This document shows, in pieces, positions 1 to 11,091 of a stretch of 64,000 bases of DNA. Location of the stretch: assembly GCA_016870865.1 (NCBI GenBank), contig VGAC01000002.1:89792-153791 (forward strand), written 5' to 3'. This DNA is from Actinomycetota bacterium (GTDB taxonomy: Bacteria > Actinomycetota > Acidimicrobiia > Acidimicrobiales > Ilumatobacteraceae). Made by a program: the position numbers and the translations under genes. The notes below the pieces were generated by a model that saw only the letters and a list, made by a program, of their open reading frames with translations, did not search any database and was not told the DNA's origin. Positions within the stretch are counted from its first letter, which is position 1; each line of letters starts with the position of its first letter.

Positions 1-35
1 AGCGAAACCTGATGGGTGTCGAAACACAACGTTAA

Positions 36-1887
<1,852 letters not shown>

Positions 1888-1918
1888 CGATTCGGCCCAG
1901 GTGGCCGAATCAACCGGG

Positions 1919-1956
1919 GCACGAAGCGCCGTCGCGTGAGCGGCGGCGCTTCGTGC
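1919..1956 (+). terminator. rho-independent terminator after amtB
   Basis: A 13-bp perfect stem (GCACGAAGCGCCG at 1919-1931 pairs with 1944-1956) encloses a 12-nt loop and is followed by a short T run (TTT). A smaller hairpin at 1890-1910 precedes it. Confidence 0.7.
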
Positions 1957-2022
1957 TTTGGCGGCGCTGAACCAGTCCGTTGACAAACGAACGCTGCTTG
2001 CACCCGACCTGACAGCCATCAA

Positions 2023-2037
2023 CCCATTGACAATGGG
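2023..2037. promoter_or_regulatory. perfect palindrome upstream of glnB
   Basis: CCCATTG-A-CAATGGG, 7-bp arms around one central base, contains a TTGACA. It lies about 178 bp before the glnB start. It could be an operator or a chance palindrome; it does not match the GlnR box pattern. Confidence 0.3.
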
Positions 2038-2190
2038 GCCACCGTGTGGGGACTTCTTTCCCGCGCGTTGGTGATTCCGCCGGCCACATCAAGTTCTGCG
2101 CCCATGCAATCTCGATCGACGAGGGGGGCGATCATCAACCACTCGGCGGTTGTGCAGCGGGTGTTCAGCCCAACGACTTCTCGGGCCTGA

Positions 2191-2553
<363 letters not shown>

Positions 2554-2608
2554 CGCACCCTGTCGCTCGAAGGGCGACCATGGGGGTCACATCACTAGAG
2601 TCGGACAC

Positions 2609-3820
2609 ATGACCATGACCGATTCGGCCCCCGCAGCCACGTCCCGCTGGACTGCCCAGTGGCGCGAGCTCTACAACGAAGTCATCAACACTGGGCTCTG
2701 CACCGGCTGCGCCGGGTGCGTCGTCACCTGTCCGCACGACGTCATCGGCTACGAACACGTCGAGGGTAAGTACAAGCCGTTCCACCTCGAGGAATCGCTC
2801 GGCCTCGACAACTGCATCCACGGTTTCGGCGAAGAGGGCGGCTGCACCACCTGCACCCGCGCCTGCCCGCGGTTTCGTCAGTGGGAAGAGGCCGCCGACA
2901 AGCACCTCTTTGGTCGCGTGCGAAACCCCGATGAAATGGCCGGCGTCTGGCGCCAACTCCTCCTCACCCGCGCCAGCGACACCACCCAACACGAAAAGGG
3001 CCAGGACGGCGGCTTCGTCACGGCGATGCTGTCGTGGTTGCTCGACAACGATTACATCGAGGGTGCCCTGGTCAGCGGCGTCGAAGACGACGACGCGTGG
3101 AAGGCCCGACCCCAGTTGGTGCGAACGAAGGAAGAAGTACTCGCCACCGCCGGCAGCCGTTACACGTACTGCGCCAACCCGCTCGCTCTACGCGATGCAA
3201 AGGACGCGGGACTCTCGCGTCTCGCCCTCGTCGGCATGGGCTGCCAGACCTCGTCACCGCCCGTGATGTGGGACCGCAAGGCGGGCAAGGTGAGCAAGCC
3301 GTTCCTCTTCAACATCGGTCTGTTGTGCTCGAAAACCTTCGACGACGCGATCTTCTCCGAACTCTTCGAGGCCAAGTACGGCCTGAAGAAACAGGACATG
3401 GTGAAGATGAACATCAAGGGTGTCTTCCAGATCTGGATGAAGGACGGCTCGTACCACGAGATAGACCTCAAGGAATGCCACCAGTGGACGCGCACGGGCT
3501 GCAAGCTCTGCCCCGACTTCGCCGCCGAACATGCCGACATCTCCACGGGTGGCATCGGCAAGGACAACGATTGGACGCTCACGATCGTGCGGACCGAAAT
3601 CGGTGAGGAGGTCATCAACCGCATGATCAGGGACGGCGTCATCGTTGCCCGTCCGGCGCAGGAGGACGAAGTGGCGATGAAGTTGTTGCGCACGCTCTCT
3701 ATCGTCAGCCGCCGCCGCTGGCCCGACTGGGCCGACAAGGCGCCGTCGGTCGGCGTACCGCCGCCGAAGAAAAAGGCCGAGCCCGCGCCGGCGGCCGAAG
3801 GGGCCGCGCCGGCGAACTAG
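2609..3820 (+). CDS. FrhB-family coenzyme F420 hydrogenase/dehydrogenase beta-subunit-like protein
   Basis: Protein of 403 aa in the family of F420-reducing hydrogenase and formate dehydrogenase beta subunits. It opens with a ferredoxin-type cluster motif (Cys31, 34, 37, 41 in CTGCAGC...CP) and a second cysteine set (Cys69, 79, 82, 86). The FrhB core follows, with CKLCPDFAAEHADIS near residue 300, which binds Fe-S, FAD and F420 in characterised members. The C-terminus is an Ala/Pro/Lys tail. No hydrogenase or formate dehydrogenase large subunit is nearby, so it probably acts as a stand-alone oxidoreductase with an unknown partner or small substrate. A -10-like TAGAGT at 2596-2601 suggests a leaderless start. 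Confidence 0.8.
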   Translation: MTMTDSAPAATSRWTAQWRELYNEVINTGLCTGCAGCVVTCPHDVIGYEHVEGKYKPFHLEESLGLDNCIHGFGEEGGCTTCTRACPRFRQWEEAADKHLFGRVRNPDEMAGVWRQLLLTRASDTTQHEKGQDGGFVTAMLSWLLDNDYIEGALVSGVEDDDAWKARPQLVRTKEEVLATAGSRYTYCANPLALRDAKDAGLSRLALVGMGCQTSSPPVMWDRKAGKVSKPFLFNIGLLCSKTFDDAIFSELFEAKYGLKKQDMVKMNIKGVFQIWMKDGSYHEIDLKECHQWTRTGCKLCPDFAAEHADISTGGIGKDNDWTLTIVRTEIGEEVINRMIRDGVIVARPAQEDEVAMKLLRTLSIVSRRRWPDWADKAPSVGVPPPKKKAEPAPAAEGAAPAN

Positions 3821-3830
3821 GTTTCGCCTC

Positions 3831-4754
3831 ATGCCACTTCATCCGCAGGCCAAGTTCATCACCGACTTCGTCGAGAGCCTCGGCAACAAGCCGTTCGAGG
3901 AAGACACCCCGCAGAACGCCCGTGAGTCACGGGCCGCAATGCAGGCCCCCTCGACGGTGCCGATCCACAAGATGACCGACATCGACGCGGGCGGTGTCCC
4001 CGCGCGCCTCTACAAACCCAACGAGGAACCGAATTTGCCACTCCTCGTCTACTACCACGGCGGTGGTTGGGTGCTCGGTAGCGTCGAGTCGCACGACAGT
4101 GTGTGCCGGGCGATCTGTATGCAGACGCCGTGCGCCGTGCTGTCGGTCGACTACCGACTCGCACCCGAGCATCCCTTCCCCGAGCCCCTCGTGGACTGTG
4201 TGAACGCCACACGCTGGGCACACCTCAATGCCACCTCGCTGGGCTGCGACCCCGGCCGCATCGCAATCGGTGGCGACTCGGCGGGCGGCAACATCGCTGC
4301 CGCCATCGCCAACATGCAGGTCATCCCCGCCGCGTACCAGTTGCTGATCTACCCGGTCACCGACTGCAATCTCGGCCATCCGAGTCACCAGGAAAACAAG
4401 GATGGTCCATTTCTCACGCACGCAGGAATGAAGTGGTTCGTGCACCATTACGTGTCCGACACCAACACGGCGCTCGACGACCCACGCCTCTCACCATTGT
4501 TCGACTCGGATGCGAATCTCGCCGCTGCACCGCCGACGTGCGTGATCACGGCCGAGTTCGACCCACTGCGTGACGAAGGTGATGCCTATGCGGCGAGGCT
4601 CGCCGCCCTCGGCGTGCCCGTTTCGCACATCCGTTTTTCGGGGCAGTTCCACGGCTTCGTTTCGCTCGCCGACTTCGTCGACGATGGCAAGGCTGCAATT
4701 TCGATGTCGTCGAGTTTGTTGCGAGCCGCATTCAATCCACCGCAGTTGAGTTAG
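3831..4754 (+). CDS. alpha/beta hydrolase of the hormone-sensitive lipase family
   Basis: Esterase of 307 aa with the HSL oxyanion motif HGGGW (76-80), the nucleophile elbow GDSAGGN (Ser150), an acid in the FDPLRDEG region and a His in HGFVSLAD. It likely hydrolyses short or medium acyl esters in the cytoplasm; the substrate cannot be deduced. It starts 10 bp after the FrhB-like gene and is probably co-transcribed. Its stop overlaps that of the convergent uracil-DNA glycosylase gene. Confidence 0.85.
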   Translation: MPLHPQAKFITDFVESLGNKPFEEDTPQNARESRAAMQAPSTVPIHKMTDIDAGGVPARLYKPNEEPNLPLLVYYHGGGWVLGSVESHDSVCRAICMQTPCAVLSVDYRLAPEHPFPEPLVDCVNATRWAHLNATSLGCDPGRIAIGGDSAGGNIAAAIANMQVIPAAYQLLIYPVTDCNLGHPSHQENKDGPFLTHAGMKWFVHHYVSDTNTALDDPRLSPLFDSDANLAAAPPTCVITAEFDPLRDEGDAYAARLAALGVPVSHIRFSGQFHGFVSLADFVDDGKAAISMSSSLLRAAFNPPQLS

Positions 4755-5410
4755 CGGCAGATCGCCTTCGCTCGCGCGAACACCGCGTCGATCATCGGTT
4801 CGGTGAGTTTGCCGGTGAACGTGTTCTGCTGGCTCGGGTGGAAAGAACACAACAAGGTGAGACCGCCGGCGGGTACCTCGACAGCGTGGCCGAACTTGGG
4901 GCGTGGTTTTACCCCGAAGTAGTCGGTTGCCACCTGATAGGCGAAGTTGCCGAGACACACCGCGACACGCAGTTCTCCGAGCAGGGCGATCTCACGGTCA
5001 AGAAAGGGCCTGCACGCATCGCGTTCACCGGGCATCGGTGCATTGCCCGGTGGCGCACATTTCACTGCCGCCGTCACCCAGGCGCCACGCAGTTCGAGTC
5101 CGTCGCTGCGATGTGTCGACGCCGCTTGGTTGGCGAATCCCGCCCTGTGCAGCGCGCGGTAGAGCCAGTCGCCGCTGCGGTCGCCGGTGAACACCCGTCC
5201 CGTGCGATTGGCCCCGTGCGCGCCGGGGGCAAGACCCAGGACGAGCAATCGCGCAGCCGGATCCCCGAAACCCGACACACCACGACCCCAGTAATCGTCG
5301 TACCGGAATGCGGCACGCTTTTCGACCGCCACGCGCTCTCGCCACTCGACGAGTCGCGGACATGCCACGCACTCGTGAACGTCGACCGCAAGACGCGCAA
5401 GAGAATCCAT
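4751..5410 (-). CDS. family 5 uracil-DNA glycosylase (UdgB type)
   Basis: Base-excision repair enzyme of 219 aa that removes uracil from DNA. Four cysteines suited to a 4Fe-4S cluster are present (Cys14, 17, 118, 133). The two active-site motifs are GLAPGAHGANRTGRVFTGD (59-77) and HPSQQNTFTG (191-200); the first has Ala rather than Asp or Asn after Gly-Leu, typical of family 5 rather than family 4. The start is moved inward to ATG 5410, since the longer frame would run into the divergent phosphatase gene. Confidence 0.85.
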   Translation of the reverse strand: MDSLARLAVDVHECVACPRLVEWRERVAVEKRAAFRYDDYWGRGVSGFGDPAARLLVLGLAPGAHGANRTGRVFTGDRSGDWLYRALHRAGFANQAASTHRSDGLELRGAWVTAAVKCAPPGNAPMPGERDACRPFLDREIALLGELRVAVCLGNFAYQVATDYFGVKPRPKFGHAVEVPAGGLTLLCSFHPSQQNTFTGKLTEPMIDAVFARAKAICR

Positions 5411-5464
5411 TTTTCGTGCGCCCACCTGCACAGAGTAGACACAGAGCCAGTATTTTCGGGACCG

Positions 5465-6118
5465 ATGGCACGCGCCGCGAAACCCAAGCACCCCTCAGCC
5501 ACGACCATTCTCCTCGTCAGGCACGGTCGTACTCCAACGACGGGTCAGTCGTTGCCGGGCCGCGCGAAGGGTCTCCACCTCAACGACATCGGTCGGGAAC
5601 AGGCCGCCGAGGTGGCCGAGCGACTGTCGACATTCCCAAAGATCCATGCCATCTACGCCTCACCCCTCGAACGCACCCGTGAAACCGCAGCACCACTGGC
5701 GAAGAAACTGCGGCAGCGCGTCGTCGTCGACAAGGGCCTCATCGAGTGCGACTTCGGCGACTGGACAGGTGCAAAACTCGCCGACCTCATGAAGAAACCC
5801 GAATGGGCGACCGTTCAACGGGCGCCAAGCACGTTCCGGTTCCCGAATGGCGAGTCGTTCACCGAGATGCAGGTGCGTATGGCCACTGCACTCGACTCGA
5901 TCAGACTGCGGCATCCTGGTGGTGTCGTTGTGTGCTTCTCCCATGCCGACCCGATCAAAGCCGCGCTCGCCCATGCGATGGGAACGCACCTCGACTTGTT
6001 CCAACGCATCGTCGTTAGCACCTGCTCCGTGAGCGCACTCGCCTACGGAACGGGTTCACCGATCGTTCTCACCGTCAACTCGACGGGTGGCTCACTGGCG
6101 GACCTGCGGCCCTCATGA
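5465..6118 (+). CDS. histidine phosphatase family protein (MSMEG_4193-like phosphoglycerate mutase family)
   Basis: Phosphatase of 217 aa with the phosphohistidine motif RHG (His20 in LLVRHGRT), the second arginine region ASPLERTRETA and the acid/His segment CFSHADPIK. Metabolite phosphatase activity is likely; the substrate is unknown. ATG 5465 is chosen because the open frame from 4838 only reads antisense through the glycosylase gene. TATTTT at 5451-5456 suggests a near-leaderless transcript. It overlaps the DUF3090 gene by 4 bp, the first member of an actinobacterial trio known from mycobacteria (Rv2135c/Rv2134c/Rv2133c region). Confidence 0.85.
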   Translation: MARAAKPKHPSATTILLVRHGRTPTTGQSLPGRAKGLHLNDIGREQAAEVAERLSTFPKIHAIYASPLERTRETAAPLAKKLRQRVVVDKGLIECDFGDWTGAKLADLMKKPEWATVQRAPSTFRFPNGESFTEMQVRMATALDSIRLRHPGGVVVCFSHADPIKAALAHAMGTHLDLFQRIVVSTCSVSALAYGTGSPIVLTVNSTGGSLADLRPS

Positions 6119-6642
6119 CGGTGTACCGCGACTTCGACACACCCGATGCCTTCACCACCGCCGCCCTCGGCCGGCCGGGCCAGCGCATCTTTCTCATCCA
6201 GGTGCGCGGCGAGGGTGAGGTCGTCACCCTGAAGTGCGAGAAGCAGCAGGTGGCGGCAATCGCGCACTTCGTGCGTGAACTTCTCGCCGACCTGCCCGAC
6301 GGTGACGTGCCCCTGCCCGACGCCCTCGATCTCATTCCCCTCGCCCAGGGTGCGAGTGCATCCGCCGGCACGTTCGACTTCGTGGTCGGGCCGATCGGTG
6401 TCGCCTACGACCGCGACATCGACCGTGTGGTCGTCCAACTCGACGAAATGGTTCCCCTCGACGAGAACGGCGAGCCCGACCCGGACGTCGTCGCCGGCCG
6501 TGTGCGCGGTCTCATCACCCGGGGGCAGGCACTCGCCTTCTGCGACCACGCCGACGACGTCGTTGCCGCGGGTCGGCCGAATTGCCGTTGGTGCGGTTTT
6601 CCCATCGACCCGGACGGACATCCATGTCCGCGAATGAACTAG
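6115..6642 (+). CDS. DUF3090 family protein
   Basis: Conserved actinobacterial protein of 175 aa without an established function. It shows the family's typical YRDFDTPDAF start, a central QLDEMVP segment and a C-terminal CRWCGFPIDPDGHPCPRMN, whose Cys-x2-Cys and further Cys suggest a small metal site. It overlaps the phosphatase gene upstream (ATGA) and the SCO1664-like gene downstream by 19 bp, so the three are translationally coupled and presumably act in one process. Confidence 0.85.
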   Translation: MTVYRDFDTPDAFTTAALGRPGQRIFLIQVRGEGEVVTLKCEKQQVAAIAHFVRELLADLPDGDVPLPDALDLIPLAQGASASAGTFDFVVGPIGVAYDRDIDRVVVQLDEMVPLDENGEPDPDVVAGRVRGLITRGQALAFCDHADDVVAAGRPNCRWCGFPIDPDGHPCPRMN

Positions 6643-7343
6643 TCGGTCACCACGACCCGATGCGCCTTCTTGCCGAGGGCGAAATCGAAGTCGTCGGTCG
6701 CATGCCTTGGAGCAGCAACGCGACGTTTCTCGTCAAGATTGCCGATGATTCGGGCAGCACGCAGGCCATCTACAAGCCGTTGCGCGGTGAACGGCCGCTG
6801 TGGGACTTCGAGCCCGGCCTGCATCGCCGTGAGGTGGCCGCTTATCAACTGTCCGAGGAGATGGGTTTCGACCTCGTTCCACCAACGATTCTCCGGGACG
6901 GACCCATGGGTGAGGGGTCGTTCCAGTGGTTCATCGAGGCCGACCCGAACGTGCACTACTTCACCGTGTTCGAAAGTCGCGACGAGCTCCACGACCAGTT
7001 GAAGACGATGGCGGTGTTCGACATCATCGCGAACAACACCGACCGCAAGGGTGGGCACGTACTCCTCGACACGAACGACCACGTATGGGGCATCGACCAC
7101 GGCGTTTGTTTCTCGGGCGATTTCAAATTACGCACCGTCATCTGGGACTTTGCTACCGAGAACCTCACGCCGTCGCACCGCGAGGCGCTGATGCGCATCG
7201 TCGACCAGGTTCCGATGCGCGTCGCGGCCCTGTTGAACGACGAGGAAGTTCAGGCGATCGCCGAGCGTGCGCGGTGGCTGCTCGATGCGGGTGTGCTGCC
7301 CTACGACCCGTCGGGTCGCAGGGTGCCCTGGCCGCTCGTCTGA
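6624..7343 (+). CDS. SCO1664 family protein, PI3/4-kinase-like fold
   Basis: Protein of 239 aa from a conserved actinobacterial family whose motifs resemble the phosphatidylinositol 3/4-kinase-like fold: an ATP-lysine segment IYKPLRGERPLWDF, the catalytic-type NNTDRKGGHVLL and the metal-binding-type IDHGVCF. Biochemical activity is unproven. ATG 6624 is preferred over 6582 because it limits the overlap with DUF3090 to 19 bp. Its co-occurrence with DUF3090 and the histidine phosphatase is conserved; the mycothiol gene mshC, which is near this set in mycobacteria, is absent here. Confidence 0.8.
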   Translation: MSANELVGHHDPMRLLAEGEIEVVGRMPWSSNATFLVKIADDSGSTQAIYKPLRGERPLWDFEPGLHRREVAAYQLSEEMGFDLVPPTILRDGPMGEGSFQWFIEADPNVHYFTVFESRDELHDQLKTMAVFDIIANNTDRKGGHVLLDTNDHVWGIDHGVCFSGDFKLRTVIWDFATENLTPSHREALMRIVDQVPMRVAALLNDEEVQAIAERARWLLDAGVLPYDPSGRRVPWPLV

Positions 7344-7362
7344 GCCGACCTAACCTGCCCCC

Positions 7363-8343
7363 ATGCACAGCGACCTCGATGCACTCGTCGACCGCGCAGA
7401 CCTCGACGAAATCATCCGCCGCATCGACGATCTGTGTTCGGCTCGCGAGTGGACACTGCTCGCCTCGTTGCGCGACAAGGCTGCTTTGGCCGTACAAACC
7501 GGCCGCCAGACGTGGCCTTGCGCGACGCTCGCCAACTACCGCCTCGCACTACACGGTCCGGCCGACATTGCTGCCGGCTCGCTGCAGCATCCCACCAGCA
7601 CCTTTAGCGTCGGTCCCCTGACCGAGGTCATCGCCCAGAACCACACGTGGGCCGAACTCGAACGACACATCCAGGATGCCCCCGTGCGTGGCTTCGTCGC
7701 CTACGAACGCGCGCTTCGTGGTGAGGGGGTGCCCGACGACGCAGCTCTGCGCGCCGTCCTCGAGATCCCGATCAATCCCGCCCCATGGGAACCGAACTAC
7801 GAGCCGGCGATCTACGACGACAACGGGGTGAGTGCCCCTACGCCACAGTTGAACATTGCGCCAACGAACGAAGTGGAGTGTTCCCCCGCTACGACCGATG
7901 CTGACCCCGACATCGAATCTGCGGTTCGCTCGGTTTTCGAGGCATGGACGACGCAGTCGAACGGTCGGGTGTCATTTGCTGCCACGTCGGGTGGCATCGA
8001 CTCGGCTCTCGGTGCGCTCGGTTTGTCACGGGCGCGGGTCTCACCGCTCGAGCCGTCACAGGTGTTGGCTCTCGTCGCGTGGGCTGGTGCCTCGGGTGGG
8101 GCGCACGGACGGCGTCGCGGCGGTGCCCAGGGCCGCTTCGGCGCGTGGTGGTTGGCGACCGCGATGGCCGATGCACTCGACGAATGGCCTCTTACGCAGG
8201 GCACGCTGCGTGCCGAGATGGAGGAGCTGCAGTGGTTCGTGTGGTCCACCGGCGAGCCGGCACTCGGGTGGCAACTCCAAATCGCGGTGTGGGACCCGTT
8301 CAACGACATGTCGTGGGCTTTCTCCGCCCGCGACATGTCATGA
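7363..8343 (+). CDS. uncharacterised actinobacterial protein
   Basis: I do not recognise a family for this 326-aa protein. It has an N-terminal helical part (about 1-140), a Pro/Thr-rich linker around 145-190 and a C-terminal domain (about 195-326) with SFAATSGGIDSALGALGLSR and a Gly/Arg-rich GGAHGRRRGGAQGRFGAWW segment. No signal peptide or membrane helix is seen. TAACCT at 7351-7356, 6 nt before the ATG, indicates a leaderless transcript. It is convergent with etfA, with a 9-bp gap. Confidence 0.65.
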   Translation: MHSDLDALVDRADLDEIIRRIDDLCSAREWTLLASLRDKAALAVQTGRQTWPCATLANYRLALHGPADIAAGSLQHPTSTFSVGPLTEVIAQNHTWAELERHIQDAPVRGFVAYERALRGEGVPDDAALRAVLEIPINPAPWEPNYEPAIYDDNGVSAPTPQLNIAPTNEVECSPATTDADPDIESAVRSVFEAWTTQSNGRVSFAATSGGIDSALGALGLSRARVSPLEPSQVLALVAWAGASGGAHGRRRGGAQGRFGAWWLATAMADALDEWPLTQGTLRAEMEELQWFVWSTGEPALGWQLQIAVWDPFNDMSWAFSARDMS

Positions 8344-8352
8344 TGACCCGCG

Positions 8353-9318
8353 TCAGCGACCCTTGAGGGCCTCGATCAGTTTCGGCAGAACTTTGTGCAC
8401 GTCCCCGATGATGCCGAGGTCGGCGATACCGAATATCGGTGCCTCTTTGTCCTTGTTGACGGCGATGATGTTTTTCGAACCCTTCATGCCGACCATGTGC
8501 TGCGTCGCACCCGAGATGCCCGCTGCGATGTAGACGCTCGGCTTGACGACCTTGCCGGTCTGGCCGACCTGGTACGAGTAGGGAACCCATCCCGCGTCGA
8601 CGATCGCGCGCGAGGCGCCGGGGGCACCCTTGAGCAGCTTGGCTAGCTCCTCGACCAACACGTACTTGTCGGATTCGCCCAAACCACGGCCCCCCGACAC
8701 CACGATGTCAGCCTCGTCGAGCTTCGGGCCCGTCGTCTCTTCGACGTGGACCGCGGTCACCTTTGCGGCACCCGTCGCGCCGAGGTCGGGCACGGCGACG
8801 GTGACGACTTCGGGGGCGCCACCTCCGGCGGATTCGGCGGTGAAACTCTTCGGGCGGAAAGCAACGAGGTACGGGCCTTGACCGGTGAAGGTGGTGGTGA
8901 CGAGCGTGTTGCCGCCGAATATCGGTGTCGTTGCACTGACCGCGCCGCCATCGACACTGACGTCGACGCTGTTGGTCAGAACCGTCTTGTCGAGCTTCAC
9001 CGACAGACGCGACATCACGTCACGGCCTTCGTAGTTCTGCGGGAACAGGACGAGGTCGGGCTTGTCACCAGCGTCGAAGACCGCCTTCATCGCCGAAGCG
9101 ACGGCCACGCCGGGAAGCTTGCCCCCGAGATTGCCGGTTGAGTACACCTTCGTCGCGCCGTACTCACCGAGTGCGCCGGCAACCGACGTCGCGTCGTCAC
9201 CGATGAACACGGCGACGTTCGACGCAAGGGACCGTGCCTTGGTGAGGAGTTCGAGGGTGGCCGACGTCGGCGCCCCGTTTGCGACCTGTGCGAATACCCA
9301 GACGTTGTTCACAGACAT
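8353..9318 (-). CDS. etfA: electron transfer flavoprotein alpha subunit
   Basis: FAD-binding subunit (321 aa) of the ETF heterodimer, which takes electrons from acyl-CoA and related dehydrogenases. The C-terminal FAD domain shows [29 protein letters not shown] and the ETF alpha signature [12 protein letters not shown] with the following [11 protein letters not shown]. It lies 9 bp after etfB on the same strand, the standard gene pair. No ETF-quinone oxidoreductase is in this window. Confidence 0.95.
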   Translation of the reverse strand: MSVNNVWVFAQVANGAPTSATLELLTKARSLASNVAVFIGDDATSVAGALGEYGATKVYSTGNLGGKLPGVAVASAMKAVFDAGDKPDLVLFPQNYEGRDVMSRLSVKLDKTVLTNSVDVSVDGGAVSATTPIFGGNTLVTTTFTGQGPYLVAFRPKSFTAESAGGGAPEVVTVAVPDLGATGAAKVTAVHVEETTGPKLDEADIVVSGGRGLGESDKYVLVEELAKLLKGAPGASRAIVDAGWVPYSYQVGQTGKVVKPSVYIAAGISGATQHMVGMKGSKNIIAVNKDKEAPIFGIADLGIIGDVHKVLPKLIEALKGR

Positions 9319-9327
9319 GTTTTGACC

Positions 9328-10104
9328 TCAGATCAGTTTCAGATTTTCAAGGAATGCAACGATCTTGCCGAACGACTCGCCATCGTCCTCGATGATCTCG
9401 CCGGCCTGACGGGCCTCGGCCTGCGCAACGTTCGAGATCTTTTGGCCCGCACCGGCCCAACCCGCGGGAGACACACCGAGGTCGGTGGCGGTGACGGTGT
9501 CGACGGGCTTGCTCTTGGCCGCCATGATCCCCTTGAAACTCGGGTAACGCGGCTCGACGACACCGGCGGTGACACTGATGAGGGCGGGCAACGCACACTC
9601 GACCTCGTCGTAGCCAGATTCGGTTTGGCGGTTGACCAGGAGCCTGCCGCCTTCGACTGCGACCTTCTTTGCGAAGGTCACCGACGGGAGACCGAGAACC
9701 TCCGCCATTTGTTCGGGCACCGTGCCCGTGTAACCGTCGGATGATTCCGTGCCGGCAATGATGAGATCTGCACCGCCCAACTTGCGCACCGCCGCGGCAA
9801 GCACCTTGGCGGTTGTCAACGCATCGCTGCCCAACAGAGCGGGGTCGGAAACAAGCACGCCTTTCGCCGCGCCCATCGCCAGGGCGGTGCGCATTCCTGC
9901 GGTCTCACCGTTCGGTGCCATCGACACGAGGTTCACTTCTCCCCCGCCCGCGGCAGCAACGAGTTGCAGTGCCATCTCGACGCCGTAGGCATCGGAGTCA
10001 TCGAGGATCAGCTTGCCGTCACGCTTGAGGGTGTTCGTGGAGCCGTCGAGGGCGCCGGGCGTGGCGGGGTCCGGAATCTGCTTGACACAGACGATTACGT
10101 TCAT
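9328..10104 (-). CDS. etfB: electron transfer flavoprotein beta subunit
   Basis: AMP-binding ETF subunit of 258 aa, starting MNVIVCVKQIPDP as is typical. The ETF beta signature region lies around residues 115-145 (AGTESSDGYTGTVPEQMAEVL). ATG 10104 is selected because the frame upstream runs towards the divergent lipid-kinase gene, and a GGAAGG ribosome-binding site precedes this ATG. It is transcribed before etfA. Confidence 0.95.
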   Translation of the reverse strand: MNVIVCVKQIPDPATPGALDGSTNTLKRDGKLILDDSDAYGVEMALQLVAAAGGGEVNLVSMAPNGETAGMRTALAMGAAKGVLVSDPALLGSDALTTAKVLAAAVRKLGGADLIIAGTESSDGYTGTVPEQMAEVLGLPSVTFAKKVAVEGGRLLVNRQTESGYDEVECALPALISVTAGVVEPRYPSFKGIMAAKSKPVDTVTATDLGVSPAGWAGAGQKISNVAQAEARQAGEIIEDDGESFGKIVAFLENLKLI

Positions 10105-10176
10105 AGGCCTTCCATTGTTACCGCTTGGTCGGTCTGCTGCCCAACCGAGAAGGCCCACTGGTAACGTCTGGGAACC

Positions 10177-11088
10177 GTGAGGCTGCTCCTGGTCGTCAAT
10201 TCGTTTGCGTCATCCGTCACAGCACGCAACACCGTCGTCGTCCACCAGCAGCTTGCCCGCCGCCACGACGTTCAAGTCGTCGAAACGAACCGTCGCGGCC
10301 ACGCCACCCGCTTTGCCCAGGATGCTGCCCGGCGCGGCCTGGATGTCGTCGTGGCCTTCGGTGGCGACGGCACCCTCAATGAGGCCGCCACCGGCGTGGC
10401 CGGCTCGGAGACGGCACTGGCCGTGTTACCCGGGGGGTCGACGAACGTCTTTGCCCGCACCCTGGGCATGCCCAACGACCCTGCTGCCGCGGTGAAACAA
10501 CTCTGCACCGCGCTCGACAACCAAGCCATCCGACCGATCGGTCTCGGCAACTGCAACGGACGCTTCTTCTGTTTCCATACGGGCGTCGGCTACGACGCCG
10601 CAGTCGTGCGCCTCGTGGAACGACGAGCCTCACTCAAGCGCTATCTCGGCCACCCACTCTTCGTTGGCGCTGCGCTGCAAACCTGGGCGGTCGGTTACGG
10701 CCGAAAGAAGCCGCACTTCAACGTTCGCATCGGTGAGACCGCACCCATCGAGGGCTTCTTCACGATCGTCATGAACACCAACCCGTACACGTTCCTGGGC
10801 AAAAAGCCACTCAACCTGTCACCGCAGACGAACCTCGATGCCGGCCTCACCGTCGTGGCCTTCAAGTCCCTGTCGGCAATCGGGCTCCTCGGGTCCCTCG
10901 GTCGCGCGCTCGCCCGCGGCGGTCTCCACGACAACAAACATCTCGTGGTCCGCCATGACGTGGCGGCGCTGTCCGTCGACCACGAGCGCCCTTTCCCGTA
11001 CCAGGTCGACGGCGACTATCTGGGTGAAACCACGGCGTTGCGTTTCACCCACGTGCCCGAGGCCCTGCGGCTTGTCATGCCGGCGTGA
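10177..11088 (+). CDS. diacylglycerol/lipid kinase family protein
   Basis: Protein of 303 aa with the DAGK catalytic-domain motifs: the ATP-binding FGGDGTLNEAATG and PGGSTNVFART, and the C-terminal QVDGDYLG. It probably phosphorylates diacylglycerol or a related lipid at the inner membrane face. The start is GTG 10177; TAACGT at 10162-10167 could be its -10 with a very short leader. It is convergent with a glycerophosphodiesterase gene 3 bp away, a plausible phospholipid-turnover pairing. Confidence 0.85.
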   Translation: MRLLLVVNSFASSVTARNTVVVHQQLARRHDVQVVETNRRGHATRFAQDAARRGLDVVVAFGGDGTLNEAATGVAGSETALAVLPGGSTNVFARTLGMPNDPAAAVKQLCTALDNQAIRPIGLGNCNGRFFCFHTGVGYDAAVVRLVERRASLKRYLGHPLFVGAALQTWAVGYGRKKPHFNVRIGETAPIEGFFTIVMNTNPYTFLGKKPLNLSPQTNLDAGLTVVAFKSLSAIGLLGSLGRALARGGLHDNKHLVVRHDVAALSVDHERPFPYQVDGDYLGETTALRFTHVPEALRLVMPA

Positions 11089-11091
11089 CGC

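Noticed and set aside
4838-5464. 209-residue extension of the histidine phosphatase frame
   Set aside because: It reads antisense through the uracil-DNA glycosylase gene; the true N-terminus is at 5465.
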